Assembly (NCBI GenBank): GCA_016285335.1
Contig: JAEEQO010000022.1
Location: forward strand, 1 to 21,208
Source of the DNA: Victivallales bacterium
Lineage (GTDB): Bacteria > Verrucomicrobiota > Lentisphaeria > Victivallales > UBA1829
Length of the DNA stretch: 21,208 nucleotides
Direction of reading: 5' to 3'
Positions 8,207 to 14,605 of this stretch are shown here, one piece after another (position 1 is the first letter of the stretch; every line of letters begins with the position of its first letter). Under the pieces are notes generated by a model. The model had not been told where the DNA came from, did no database searches, and saw only the letters and a list, made by a program, of their open reading frames with translations. The translations under genes were made by a program, and so were the position numbers.

Positions 8207-8944
8207 TCAGACTGCGTCCCCGGCGGCGGCCAGAAGTTCGGCGTAGGACGTGCGGCCGTCGTACAGCGCCTTGCCGACGATCGCGCCTTCGAGATTGGCG
8301 CGGTCCAGCGAAACCAGGCCGCGGACGTCCGCGGACGAGCTCACGCCGCCGGACGCGATGATCCGGCAGTCCGGGAGCTGGTCGCAGAGGTTCCGCATGA
8401 ACGGCAGGTTCGGGCCTTTCAGTGCGCCGTCGGTGGCGATGTCGGTGAAGATGAAGCGTTCGATGCCGAAGAGGAACAGCGTTTTTGCGAGCGCCGCCGC
8501 CTCGACCGTGGAAGTCTCGACCCAGCCGCGGGTGGCCACTTTGCCGTCGCGGGCGTCGATCCCGGCCACGACTTTTTCCGGGCCGAATGCGTTGATGAAA
8601 TTCTCCGCGCTCTTCGGATCGTCGCAGACCGCCGTCCCGAGGATCACGCGGGAGACGCCCAGGTCGAACGCACGTTTCGCGTCGTCGACGGTGCGGATGC
8701 CGCCGCCGAGTTCGCACGGGATGGACACGCGGGCGCAGATCGCCCGGATGGCGTCGGAATTGGTCATCGCGCCGGTCTTCGCACCGTCGAGGTCGACCAG
8801 ATGGATCAGCGGCGCTCCGGATGCCTCCCACACCGCGGCCTGGTCGGCAGGAGTGCTTTCGTAGACCGTCTCCTGTGCGTAGTCGCCCTGGAACAGGCGG
8901 ACGCAGTTTCCGTGAAGCAGATCGATGGCGGGAAAGATTTTCAT
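8207..8944 (-). CDS. hisA: ProFAR isomerase (histidine biosynthesis)
   Basis: Isomerises the aminoaldose ProFAR to the aminoketose PRFAR, the fourth step of histidine synthesis, on a (beta/alpha)8 barrel. The 245-residue protein carries both catalytic aspartates: Asp8 in FPAIDLLHG and Asp130 in VAGIDARDG. It also has the phosphate-binding GGGIR (80-84) and TDIATDG (167-173) segments. The first part reads HisA rather than HisF (AIDLLHGNCVRL). Its start overlaps the hisH stop by 4 bp (ATGA), as in standard hisHA pairs. hisF, which usually follows, is absent here and replaced by aroB. Confidence 0.96.
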   Translation of the reverse strand: MKIFPAIDLLHGNCVRLFQGDYAQETVYESTPADQAAVWEASGAPLIHLVDLDGAKTGAMTNSDAIRAICARVSIPCELGGGIRTVDDAKRAFDLGVSRVILGTAVCDDPKSAENFINAFGPEKVVAGIDARDGKVATRGWVETSTVEAAALAKTLFLFGIERFIFTDIATDGALKGPNLPFMRNLCDQLPDCRIIASGGVSSSADVRGLVSLDRANLEGAIVGKALYDGRTSYAELLAAAGDAV

Positions 8945-9570
8945 GACTGGGAAACTCCTTTGCAGAGGGCCGAGAATCCGCGCAGGATCGCCAGCCCGTT
9001 ATCCTGGCTTTTCTCCGGATGGAACTGCGTCGCGGCCAGGTTGCCCCGCGATACTGCCGACGTGAACCCGCAAATGTAATCCGTGCGCCCGGCGGTCACG
9101 GCGGCGTCATCCGGCACGACATAGAACGAGTGAACAAAATAGAACCACGCGGGCTCTTTGAACGATGCGAAACACGGATGCGCCGAGCGGAACGAAACCG
9201 TGTTCCAGCCCATATGCGGCACTTTTTCCGTGTCGGAGACGAACTTGCGGCAGCAGCCCTTCAGAATGCCGAGACCGGGCACGCCCGGCGCCTCCTCGCT
9301 GGATTCGAACAGCATCTGGAGCCCGAGGCAGATCCCGAGGAACGGCTTGTCCGCAGCGGTCCAGTCCCGCAGGAACGGGACGAATCCGGCACGGTCGAGA
9401 TTCTTCATCGCGTCGTGGAAATTCCCCACGCCCGGCAGGACCACGCCCGCCGCGCCCGCGGCTTCGGACGGCGAACGCACGATGCGGGCTTCCGCACCCG
9501 TATAGATCAGGGCGCGCTCCACGTTCCGGAGGTTGCCCATGTCGTAGTCGATGATTGCGATCAGCGCCAT
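8941..9570 (-). CDS. hisH: Imidazole glycerol phosphate synthase glutaminase subunit
   Basis: Provides ammonia from glutamine to HisF for making imidazole glycerol phosphate in histidine synthesis. The 209 residues form a class I glutamine amidotransferase with the full catalytic triad: Cys81 in GICLGLQ, His184 and Glu186 in FHPEKSQ. The oxyanion region PGVGNF is at 46-51. The ATG at 9570 is preceded by an AGGA-type ribosome site a few bases upstream (9578-9585 on the plus strand) and by a near-consensus promoter, so this is the first gene of the operon. It overlaps hisA by 4 bp. HisF must be encoded elsewhere. Confidence 0.96.
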   Translation of the reverse strand: MALIAIIDYDMGNLRNVERALIYTGAEARIVRSPSEAAGAAGVVLPGVGNFHDAMKNLDRAGFVPFLRDWTAADKPFLGICLGLQMLFESSEEAPGVPGLGILKGCCRKFVSDTEKVPHMGWNTVSFRSAHPCFASFKEPAWFYFVHSFYVVPDDAAVTAGRTDYICGFTSAVSRGNLAATQFHPEKSQDNGLAILRGFSALCKGVSQS

Positions 9571-9606
9571 ACTTGTTCATCCTATAATTAAAAAAAGTTG
9601 CATAAC

Positions 9607-9635
9607 AATATAACCCTTTTTTCATGAAATGTCAA
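9607..9635 (-). promoter_or_regulatory. Sigma-70-type promoter for the hisH operon
   Basis: On the minus strand a perfect -35 hexamer TTGACA (9630-9635) is followed after exactly 17 bases by TATATT (9607-9612), one base off the -10 consensus. It sits 37 bp upstream of the hisH ATG, directly after a terminator hairpin that insulates it from the upstream gene. It is the strongest promoter-like match seen in the window. No leader-peptide attenuator or T-box fits into the short leader. Confidence 0.85.
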
Positions 9636-9645
9636 GTTTTTTCGC

Positions 9646-9668
9646 AAAAACCGGGCGAAAGCGCCCGG
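9646..9668 (-). terminator. Rho-independent terminator upstream of the his promoter
   Basis: A 7-bp perfect GC stem (9651-9657 with 9662-9668) around a four-base loop is followed on the minus strand by TTTTT. It is the second of two terminators after the 9774-10178 gene and abuts the hisH promoter. Confidence 0.75.
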
Positions 9669-9694
9669 CGCCGGTGCGATGGCGGGAACATCAT

Positions 9695-9738
9695 AAAAAG
9701 CGCAGGACGCCTGCCCACCCCCTGGGAGACGCCCTGCG
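9695..9738 (-). terminator. Rho-independent terminator of the Gly/Phe-rich gene 9774-10178
   Basis: A 12-bp stem (9727-9738 with 9701-9712, including G-U pairs) with a loop of about 14 bases is followed on the minus strand by CTTTTT. It lies 35 bp beyond the stop of the upstream gene. Together with the hairpin at 9646-9668 it fully isolates the his operon. Confidence 0.78.
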
Positions 9739-9773
9739 GATCAATCGTTTTTCAGGAGCTTGCCGAACCTGTC

Positions 9774-10178
9774 TCAATCCTCGACAAAGAGGTCTTCGTC
9801 ATCGAACGGACGAACGTGGATTTCTCCGTTTTCGTCGTAGGTGATGGAGCTGCCGGTCGCGGATGCCGTGGCCGGGATCGGGACGATCTTGCGAACGGAA
9901 TGCGGGACGGCGGTGTGAGCGGTGAAGCCGTGATCGAATCCGTTGAATCCGGCGAAGGTGTAACCGAAACCGTTGAAATCCATGCCGTGATTGAATCCGG
10001 CGAAAGCGTAGCCGAAACCGCCGAAATCCATGCCGTAACCGAAGCCGCCGAAGCCGTAACCGTATCCGAACGGGCCGAAACCGCCGAAGCCGTGATGGTC
10101 GAAGGTGTTTGCATAGGCGTTGATCGAAACCAGCCCCGCAATCGCGATGAGGATGAAAAGGGAAGCGATCTTTTTCAT
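9774..10178 (-). CDS. Exported Gly/Phe/Tyr-rich repeat protein, unknown function
   Basis: A 134-residue protein of no family I recognise. Residues 1-23 are a clear signal peptide (MKK, hydrophobic core, AYA before the cut), so it is exported. Residues 24-84 are low complexity, dominated by Gly, Phe and Tyr with scattered His, Asp and Asn. They include two tandem 16-residue units (49-64 and 65-80) of the form GMDFxGFGYxFAGFNx. The last 50 residues are ordinary and end in an acidic tail (DENGEIHVRPFDDEDLFVED). The start is supported by a GGAGA ribosome site about 10 bases upstream and by the signal peptide. It has its own terminator. A plus-strand frame over the same bases is open but has no such signals. 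A surface, matrix-forming or self-associating role is only a guess. Confidence 0.78.
   Translation of the reverse strand: MKKIASLFILIAIAGLVSINAYANTFDHHGFGGFGPFGYGYGFGGFGYGMDFGGFGYAFAGFNHGMDFNGFGYTFAGFNGFDHGFTAHTAVPHSVRKIVPIPATASATGSSITYDENGEIHVRPFDDEDLFVED
9939..10034 (-). repeat. Tandem 48-bp coding repeats (two units)
   Basis: Two adjacent 48-bp units encode the two 16-residue GMDFxGFGYxFAGFNx repeats of the exported protein. The copies differ at a few positions, so the duplication is not recent. Confidence 0.75.
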
Positions 10179-10411
10179 TTTTGTTTCTCCAGATTTATTA
10201 TGTGTTTTATTTTGTGGTTTGTATTTGCAACTGATTGTCGGAGCGTCTGTTTGCGTCTTGCATCAGCGCTTACATCTCAATTAACGCATTGCAATTCGTT
10301 TTTATTGCATGCGGTTTCGATTATTTCCGGAAAAAACCGAAATCGTGAGTTTAAGGAACGCGATTCCTTCTATTCTCCAAGCTCAAGTCGAACAGAAGAT
10401 AAAGCCATAAA
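10179..10411. other. Intergenic region between two Gly/Phe-rich genes
   Basis: About 230 bases without a gene. It holds the GGAGA ribosome site of the 10178 gene and an A-rich leader, and presumably its promoter, although no convincing -35/-10 pair was found. A GTAAGCGCT word near 10262-10272 recalls half of a LacI-type operator but has no good second half. Base composition is lower in GC than the flanking genes. Confidence 0.4.
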
Positions 10412-10449
10412 AAAAAGACCATTTCCGTGAGGAGATGGTCTTTGAAAAG
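10412..10449 (-). terminator. Rho-independent terminator, copy 1 of a repeated hairpin family
   Basis: AAAGACCAT (10414-10422) pairs with ATGGTCTTT (10435-10443), followed on the minus strand by a run of T. It ends the 10470-10898 gene. Its 12-base loop and flanks closely match the hairpin at 11021-11057. Confidence 0.85.
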
Positions 10450-10469
10450 ACGTTTGCGGATCGATAAGA

Positions 10470-10898
10470 TCAGAAACCGCCGAAGCCGCCTCCGAATCCC
10501 ATGCCGGGGCCGCCAAAGCCGCCTCCGAATCCCATGCCGGGACCGCCGAAGCCCGCGCCGGGAGTCATCGCCATGGTGTTGTCAAAACCCATGCCGGGAT
10601 CGAAGGCCGGGGGGAATTCGCCAAAGCTCATGCCGGGATCCATGGAGAACGGAGCGCCGCCGAAGCCGGGAGCCATATTCTGCTGAACAGCAGCCGCTTT
10701 CGCCGCTTTTTCCGCCTTCCTCGCTTCACGGGCTTCTCTGCGTTCCGCACGGCGTTCCTCAGCCGCAATGGCGCGTTCTTCCGATGCGCTCATCTTCTTT
10801 TCCGCAGGAATGACCGCCGCGGGCGCCGGGCAAAGCTTCATAAGAACGATAAGGAAAAGCGGCATTAAGAAAACAAGAAAGAAGTAAGATTTTTTCAT
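10470..10898 (-). CDS. Membrane-anchored or exported Gly/Met/Phe-rich repeat protein, unknown function
   Basis: A 142-residue protein of no family I recognise. A hydrophobic N-terminus (residues 4-22) acts as signal peptide or membrane anchor; Cys23 is not in a good lipobox. Residues 34-70 form a highly charged helix rich in Ala, Glu and Arg (EERRAERREAREARKAEKAA), probably coiled coil. Residues 75-142 are Gly, Met, Phe and Pro rich and end in two perfect 11-residue repeats GFGGPGMGFGG (116-126, 127-137) plus GFGGF. Thus it has an anchor, stalk and disordered tail layout. A GGAG ribosome site lies upstream of the ATG at 10898, and a terminator follows the stop. It resembles its neighbour (9774-10178) in composition but not in the helical part. 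Confidence 0.75.
   Translation of the reverse strand: MKKSYFFLVFLMPLFLIVLMKLCPAPAAVIPAEKKMSASEERAIAAEERRAERREAREARKAEKAAKAAAVQQNMAPGFGGAPFSMDPGMSFGEFPPAFDPGMGFDNTMAMTPGAGFGGPGMGFGGGFGGPGMGFGGGFGGF
10488..10553 (-). repeat. Tandem 33-bp coding repeats (two units)
   Basis: Two adjacent 33-bp units encode the two identical 11-residue GFGGPGMGFGG repeats near the C-terminus; a third partial unit follows to the stop. At DNA level the copies are almost identical, which suggests a recent or slippage-prone expansion. Confidence 0.8.
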
Positions 10899-11020
10899 GG
10901 TAAGGTCTCCGGTTTGTCGTTGATTGTATCGTGTCTTCGTATCAAATAACGCGTTTGCCCTGCGTGATATTGTGCGGGAATCGTCTTTTTTTTCGAAAAC
11001 CGGAAAAATGGTCCCTGATG

Positions 11021-11057
11021 AAAAAGGCCGAATCCATGAGGAGACGGCCCTGAAAAG
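11021..11057 (-). terminator. Rho-independent terminator, copy 2 of a repeated hairpin family
   Basis: GGCCG (11026-11030) pairs with CGGCC (11045-11049), followed on the minus strand by TTTTT. It lies about 75 bp beyond the thioesterase stop and probably ends that transcript. Loop and flanks match the hairpin at 10412-10449, whereas two stem pairs differ in a compensatory way. Confidence 0.8.
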
Positions 11058-11130
11058 TCATATATATTTTATTTAAATGGAATCTGAATACCGATGGCTT
11101 CCTTGCGGCCGAAATGGATGCCACCCCCGT

Positions 11131-11493
11131 TCAGTCGAGGTGCGGCAGAGGAGTCTTTTTGCCGTCCTGCGTGATGGCGCACAGAGTGACGGAGGTATGG
11201 AAAGCCGGATATGTTTCGCAGGATGAAACATCCCGTGCCGTAACGTTCACATCGTAGGAGACCGAGGTGTTTCCGGTCTTTTTCCGGGTTACGGTGAAGG
11301 TCAGCACCGCTCCGAGCTTCACGCTTTGCGTAAAGGACACCGCCTCCATGGCTCTCGTCACGAAGCGCACGCACGGATAATCCTCGATCGCGGCGAGGTA
11401 GGCGAATTCATCCACCCACAGCAGCATGTAGCCGCCGAACAGATTGCCGTGCTGGTTCAGGTGTTCCGGTCTGACTAACGTCTTGAATTGCAT
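11131..11493 (-). CDS. Acyl-CoA thioesterase, hotdog fold (YciA/ACOT type)
   Basis: Predicted cytoplasmic thioesterase that hydrolyses acyl-CoA to free acid and CoA. The 120 residues form one hotdog domain. The N-terminal HLNQHGNLFGGYMLLWVDE segment (11-29) is the acyl-CoA hydrolase signature: Asn13, His15-Gly16, the FGG turn (19-21) and acidic Asp28. The rest (FVTRAMEAVSF, GAVLTFTVTRKKTGNTSVSYDV) fits the sheet of the fold. The length is near the lower end for the family. The start is set by a strong GGAGG site (11500-11504 on the plus strand). It appears monocistronic, 139 bp after the GH3 gene. Substrate chain length cannot be told. Confidence 0.88.
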   Translation of the reverse strand: MQFKTLVRPEHLNQHGNLFGGYMLLWVDEFAYLAAIEDYPCVRFVTRAMEAVSFTQSVKLGAVLTFTVTRKKTGNTSVSYDVNVTARDVSSCETYPAFHTSVTLCAITQDGKKTPLPHLD

Positions 11494-11632
11494 CCTTTGC
11501 CTCCATTTTCAGATGAATTGACCGTTTCGATCTCATTGTCTCCGGCGATCACGGCTTCGGCCCGGGGAGAAGCCGGGGCGCGTCCCCCGTGAAAGGAGAC
11601 GTGCCCGGCGAGCTTGTTTTGAGCTCGGATGA

Positions 11633-14164
11633 TTATTTGCCGGAGGTGGTGACGGTGAACCAGTCTTCGCCCGGCTTGTAGGTGTTCGGGAGGTTGTGCG
11701 TCTTGCGGAACGTGCGGGATTCCATGACGTAGTTCAGCACGTTCTTCACGCTGCGCTGCATTTCGCCGAGGGTGAGGCCGGCGTTAATGTCGTCCGGACG
11801 GCCCGCCGCCACCCAGGCTTCGTAGGATTCGAGGATGGAGCGGTCGTTGCGGCCGGGGCCGTTGCCGGGCATGAGCACGTCCATCTGGGAGCGGACGCGC
11901 CACGCGTTGTTGCTGACGTGAAGCAGATCGGACGAGCTGGCGCGGGTGCCCCAGTCGGTCATGAGGGAACCGGTCCAGCCCCACTGGCCGCGCAGGATGG
12001 TGGTGTTCAGATCATAGTTGTAGTAGTTCCAGAAGCTGTTGATCTTGTTGTAGCTGTCCATCATGTTGTACGGCTTGCCGACCTTCAGGCAGATCTCGAA
12101 CGCGCGCAGATAGATCTCGCGCATGGCGCGTTCGGAGCAGCGGGAGTCGTTGGAATTGCGGTTGGTCTCCTGGTTGTTCATGGCGAAGTGCTTCGGTGTA
12201 GCGGAGGCGCCGGCCTTCTGGATGCCGCGCGTCATGGACGCCGCCATGAGCCCGGTGAGGAGCGGGTCTTCGGAGTAGTATTCGAAGTTGCGTCCGCAGA
12301 GGGGATTTCGGTGGAGGTTCATGCCGGGGCCGAGGATGCAGTCGACGCCGTTCAGGTCCATTTCCTTGCCGATCTCGTAGTACATGGACTCGATGAGTTC
12401 GTTGTTCCACGTGCAGGCGAGCAGCGAGCCGATGGGCAGAAGCGAAGCGTTGGCAGTAAGGCGGATGCCGGAGGGGCCGTCGCAGGTCGCGAGCGCCGGC
12501 ACGCCCTTGTCGCGGACGCTCTGGAGGATGCCGGCGAAGACGGAGGCGTTTCCGGCGGGGCCGAGGCGGCTGTTCATGCCGCCGTCGCCGCGGAGGAGCG
12601 TTTCCATTTCGGCGGGCGTGAGCTGCGCCACGAATTCATCCAGCGTGTTTTTCCCCTGCTTCACGTCGATGAGCTTGATGCCTTTGTCGCCGGTTTCCGG
12701 CACGGCCTTCGGGAGGCGTTCCTTCACGCGGGCGGCGAGGTCGACTTTCGAGACGGGGACGCGTTCCGTGCCGGGGACGAGCTTGCCGTTCTGCTCGACC
12801 GGCTTCACGCGGTCGAACGCCACATCTTCGGAGGCGATGACGAGGGCGGGTTCGAGCTGTTCGATCACGGCGACGGAATCCAGCTTCGCGGTGCCGCACA
12901 CCTGCGCGTCGCGGCTGCTGTTTCCGGCATAGAACTTGTACTCGCCGGGTTCGAGCACCCATGCGGCCAGATGTCCGGTGGCGCCGCTGTCGTCGAACGA
13001 AGCGAAATCCTTCGCGGGGATCGTGAAGGTGAACGTCTGGGATTCGCCGGGGGCGAGGGCTTTCGTCTTCGCGTAGGCCACAAGGGACTTCGCGGGCTTG
13101 CCGAGCTTGCCCTGAGGCGCGCCGCAGTAGATCTGCACGACTTCCTTGCCGGAGTATTTCTTCCCGGTGTTCGTGACCGTCGCGCTGACCGTGACGCCGT
13201 TCTTCCCGAAGTCGGCGCTGCCGAAATTCGCGGTCTCGATCTTGAACGACGTGTAGCTGAGGCCGAAACCGAACGGGTACAGGACCTTTTCGGGCGCGAA
13301 CGTCTCGAAGTAGCGGTAGCCGACGTAGATGTCCTCGACATAGTTGTTGAACTCGCGGTTGCCGAAGCTCGATGCCGACGGATAGTCCTGGTAGGTGTTC
13401 GCGATGGCGGACGCGAGCTTGCCGGAGGGCGATTCCTTGCCGGTCAGCACGGACATGATCGCGTTGCCGGTCTCCATGCCGCCCTGCCACACGTACATGA
13501 GGGCGTCGATCTTGTAATCCTTCACCCATGCCATGTCGATCACGTTGCCCACGTTCAGCAGCACGATCGTCTTCTTGAACGCTCCGGTGATCTCCTTCAG
13601 CAGGTATTTTTCGGCGTCGGTCAGGTAGTAGCTGCCGGGTTCGAGCCTGCATTCGCGGTCCTCGCCGGCGGCGCGCCCGATCATGAGCACGGCGGTGTCG
13701 GTGCGCTTTGCCGCGGCCTGGATCTGTTCGGAGGTGAGGTACATCTCGGGCGCGTAGAACGGCCAGTTGCCCCAGCCGCCCGCGCGGAGCGGATTCGCCT
13801 GAGCCCACTTCGAGTAGGCGTCGAACAGCTCCTGGTCCGCCTTGACCAGTTCGTTGCGGGAAAGGGCGTCGGCGAGCGTGACGCGGTACGGCGGCTTCAC
13901 GTCGCCGCCCGAGCCGTAGCCGACCAGGAAAGTCTGGATCTGCGTGATCCCGAAGAACGCGACGGTCTCGACGCCGTTCTGTCCGAGCGGGAGCGCGTTG
14001 TTGTCATTCTTGAGCAGGACGATGCCTTCGGAGGCCGCGCTTCTGGCGTACTCCTGCACAGACGGGTTCACCTCGGCGAACGCCGGAAGCGAGAGCATGG
14101 CGGCGAGCGCACAGGCGACCGCGGCGATGCCTTTGAATCTGAGGGACGGTTTGTGGACTTTCAT
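11633..14164 (-). CDS. Secreted family 3 glycoside hydrolase with inverted domain order
   Basis: Predicted exported beta-glucosidase or beta-xylosidase-type enzyme acting on plant or host glycans. Residues 1-30 are a signal peptide ending AFA. The mature protein starts with the GH3 C-terminal domain (SEGIVLLKNDNNALPL at 45-60, GRAAGEDRECR at 163-173, YPFGFGLSYT at 296-305). A fibronectin-III-like region follows (about 325-425), and then the GH3 TIM barrel (about 505-830) with CDGPSGIR (561-568), GRNFEYYSEDP (624-634), KHF (658-660) and the nucleophile motif LMTDWG with Asp737. Glu168 is the likely acid/base by analogy with the GEGYDR motif of bacterial GH3. Normal GH3 enzymes have the barrel first; a few rumen enzymes are inverted like this one. 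The substrate cannot be read. All 843 residues look intact. Confidence 0.93.
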   Translation of the reverse strand: MKVHKPSLRFKGIAAVACALAAMLSLPAFAEVNPSVQEYARSAASEGIVLLKNDNNALPLGQNGVETVAFFGITQIQTFLVGYGSGGDVKPPYRVTLADALSRNELVKADQELFDAYSKWAQANPLRAGGWGNWPFYAPEMYLTSEQIQAAAKRTDTAVLMIGRAAGEDRECRLEPGSYYLTDAEKYLLKEITGAFKKTIVLLNVGNVIDMAWVKDYKIDALMYVWQGGMETGNAIMSVLTGKESPSGKLASAIANTYQDYPSASSFGNREFNNYVEDIYVGYRYFETFAPEKVLYPFGFGLSYTSFKIETANFGSADFGKNGVTVSATVTNTGKKYSGKEVVQIYCGAPQGKLGKPAKSLVAYAKTKALAPGESQTFTFTIPAKDFASFDDSGATGHLAAWVLEPGEYKFYAGNSSRDAQVCGTAKLDSVAVIEQLEPALVIASEDVAFDRVKPVEQNGKLVPGTERVPVSKVDLAARVKERLPKAVPETGDKGIKLIDVKQGKNTLDEFVAQLTPAEMETLLRGDGGMNSRLGPAGNASVFAGILQSVRDKGVPALATCDGPSGIRLTANASLLPIGSLLACTWNNELIESMYYEIGKEMDLNGVDCILGPGMNLHRNPLCGRNFEYYSEDPLLTGLMAASMTRGIQKAGASATPKHFAMNNQETNRNSNDSRCSERAMREIYLRAFEICLKVGKPYNMMDSYNKINSFWNYYNYDLNTTILRGQWGWTGSLMTDWGTRASSSDLLHVSNNAWRVRSQMDVLMPGNGPGRNDRSILESYEAWVAAGRPDDINAGLTLGEMQRSVKNVLNYVMESRTFRKTHNLPNTYKPGEDWFTVTTSGK

Positions 14165-14221
14165 AGGTGGAACTCTTGTTTGGGGGTTATAGGGTTTTAT
14201 GATCGGTCGGAAACATGGAAT

Positions 14222-14250
14222 AATATACTGCCTGCGGAACAGAATACAAG
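14222..14250 (-). promoter_or_regulatory. Possible promoter of the GH3 gene
   Basis: On the minus strand CTTGTA (14245-14250) and TATATT (14222-14227) are separated by 17 bases, 58 bp before the ATG at 14164. The -35 match is poor, so activation by a regulator would be expected. A palindrome lies 55 bp further upstream. Confidence 0.35.
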
Positions 14251-14304
14251 AGCCTTATCTGCGCGGAGACCAAAAAAGTTTGTGATTGACGATTGTAAAA
14301 GCAA

Positions 14305-14327
14305 ATGCAACGGTTAAAAGGTTGCAT
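14305..14327. promoter_or_regulatory. Palindrome upstream of the GH3 gene, possible operator
   Basis: ATGCAAC (14305-14311) and GTTGCAT (14321-14327) form a perfect 7-bp inverted repeat with a 9-base AT-rich centre, about 140 bp upstream of the GH3 start. It has no following T tract in either direction, so a protein-binding site is more likely than a terminator. No regulator gene is nearby. Confidence 0.4.
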
Positions 14328-14457
14328 GATGCGTTTAGTCTTACAAACCCGGAAATAGGGATATAACGGAGCGTGGCGCGGTTTTTCGGACGGCTGCCGT
14401 GGTGTCACCGGGAATCGTCGGTATGTTGAAAAAATTGTACTGCATGATTGCATTTTT

Positions 14458-14481
14458 AAAAAACGACCGCCTGACGGCGGT
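14458..14481 (-). terminator. Rho-independent terminator of the SUMF1-like gene
   Basis: ACCGCC (14466-14471) and GGCGGT (14476-14481) form a stem with a TGAC loop, followed on the minus strand by CGTTTTTT. It lies about 125 bp beyond the stop of the SUMF1-like gene. Confidence 0.7.
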
Positions 14482-14502
14482 GTTGTTGTCTCCACTCATT
14501 AT

Positions 14503-14580
14503 CGCGCTCCGACGCCGGGCGGCTCCGCTTCGCCCGAGCGCGCTCCGTATTCGCTCCCCCATTTTGCCCCGCTCCGCTTA
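14503..14580. repeat. GC-rich block of short direct and inverted repeats
   Basis: GCGCTCCG occurs at 14504-14511 and 14540-14547, GCTCCGCTT at 14522-14530 and 14571-14579. CGGGCG (14516-14521) can pair with CGCCCG (14531-14536), and GAGCGCGCTC (14536-14545) is a perfect palindrome. It may be a dispersed intergenic repeat of this genome; only one copy is visible here. Confidence 0.45.
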
Positions 14581-14605
14581 TCAGCTCAAGGATGCTTCCG
14601 TCCCG

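Larger units (their letters stand above)
14165..14605. other. Intergenic region between the GH3 and SUMF1-like genes
   Basis: Some 440 bases with no convincing gene. From the GH3 side it contains the possible promoter, the 14305-14327 palindrome, a stretch with no visible signal (14330-14455), a terminator (14458-14481), and a GC-rich block of short direct and inverted repeats (14503-14580). Two short minus-strand frames here lack ribosome sites and protein-like composition. Confidence 0.6.

Noticed and set aside
10255..10275. Catabolite-type operator (cre-like) word upstream of the 10178 gene
   Set aside because: Only one half matches the consensus; the second half has several mismatches.
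9624..10430. Plus-strand frame with Glu/Ala/Val repeats opposite the Gly/Phe-rich gene
   Set aside because: The repeats are the mirror of the minus-strand tandem repeats. Only the minus strand has a signal peptide, ribosome site and matching terminator.
10488..10553. Regularly spaced repeats that might suggest a CRISPR array
   Set aside because: Units are directly adjacent, without spacers, and keep the reading frame of a coding sequence.
11573..11608. Strong hairpin downstream of the GH3 gene as its terminator
   Set aside because: A 9-bp stem is possible (11576-11584 with 11598-11606), but no T tract follows on the minus strand, so an intrinsic terminator cannot be supported.
11696..14317. 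Very long plus-strand open frame (873 codons) opposite the GH3 gene
   Set aside because: Same reason: composition typical of an antisense shadow, while the minus strand encodes a complete GH3 with signal peptide and catalytic residues.
14187..14562. Two short minus-strand frames between the GH3 and SUMF1-like genes
   Set aside because: They overlap each other and the terminator, lack ribosome sites, and have non-protein-like composition.
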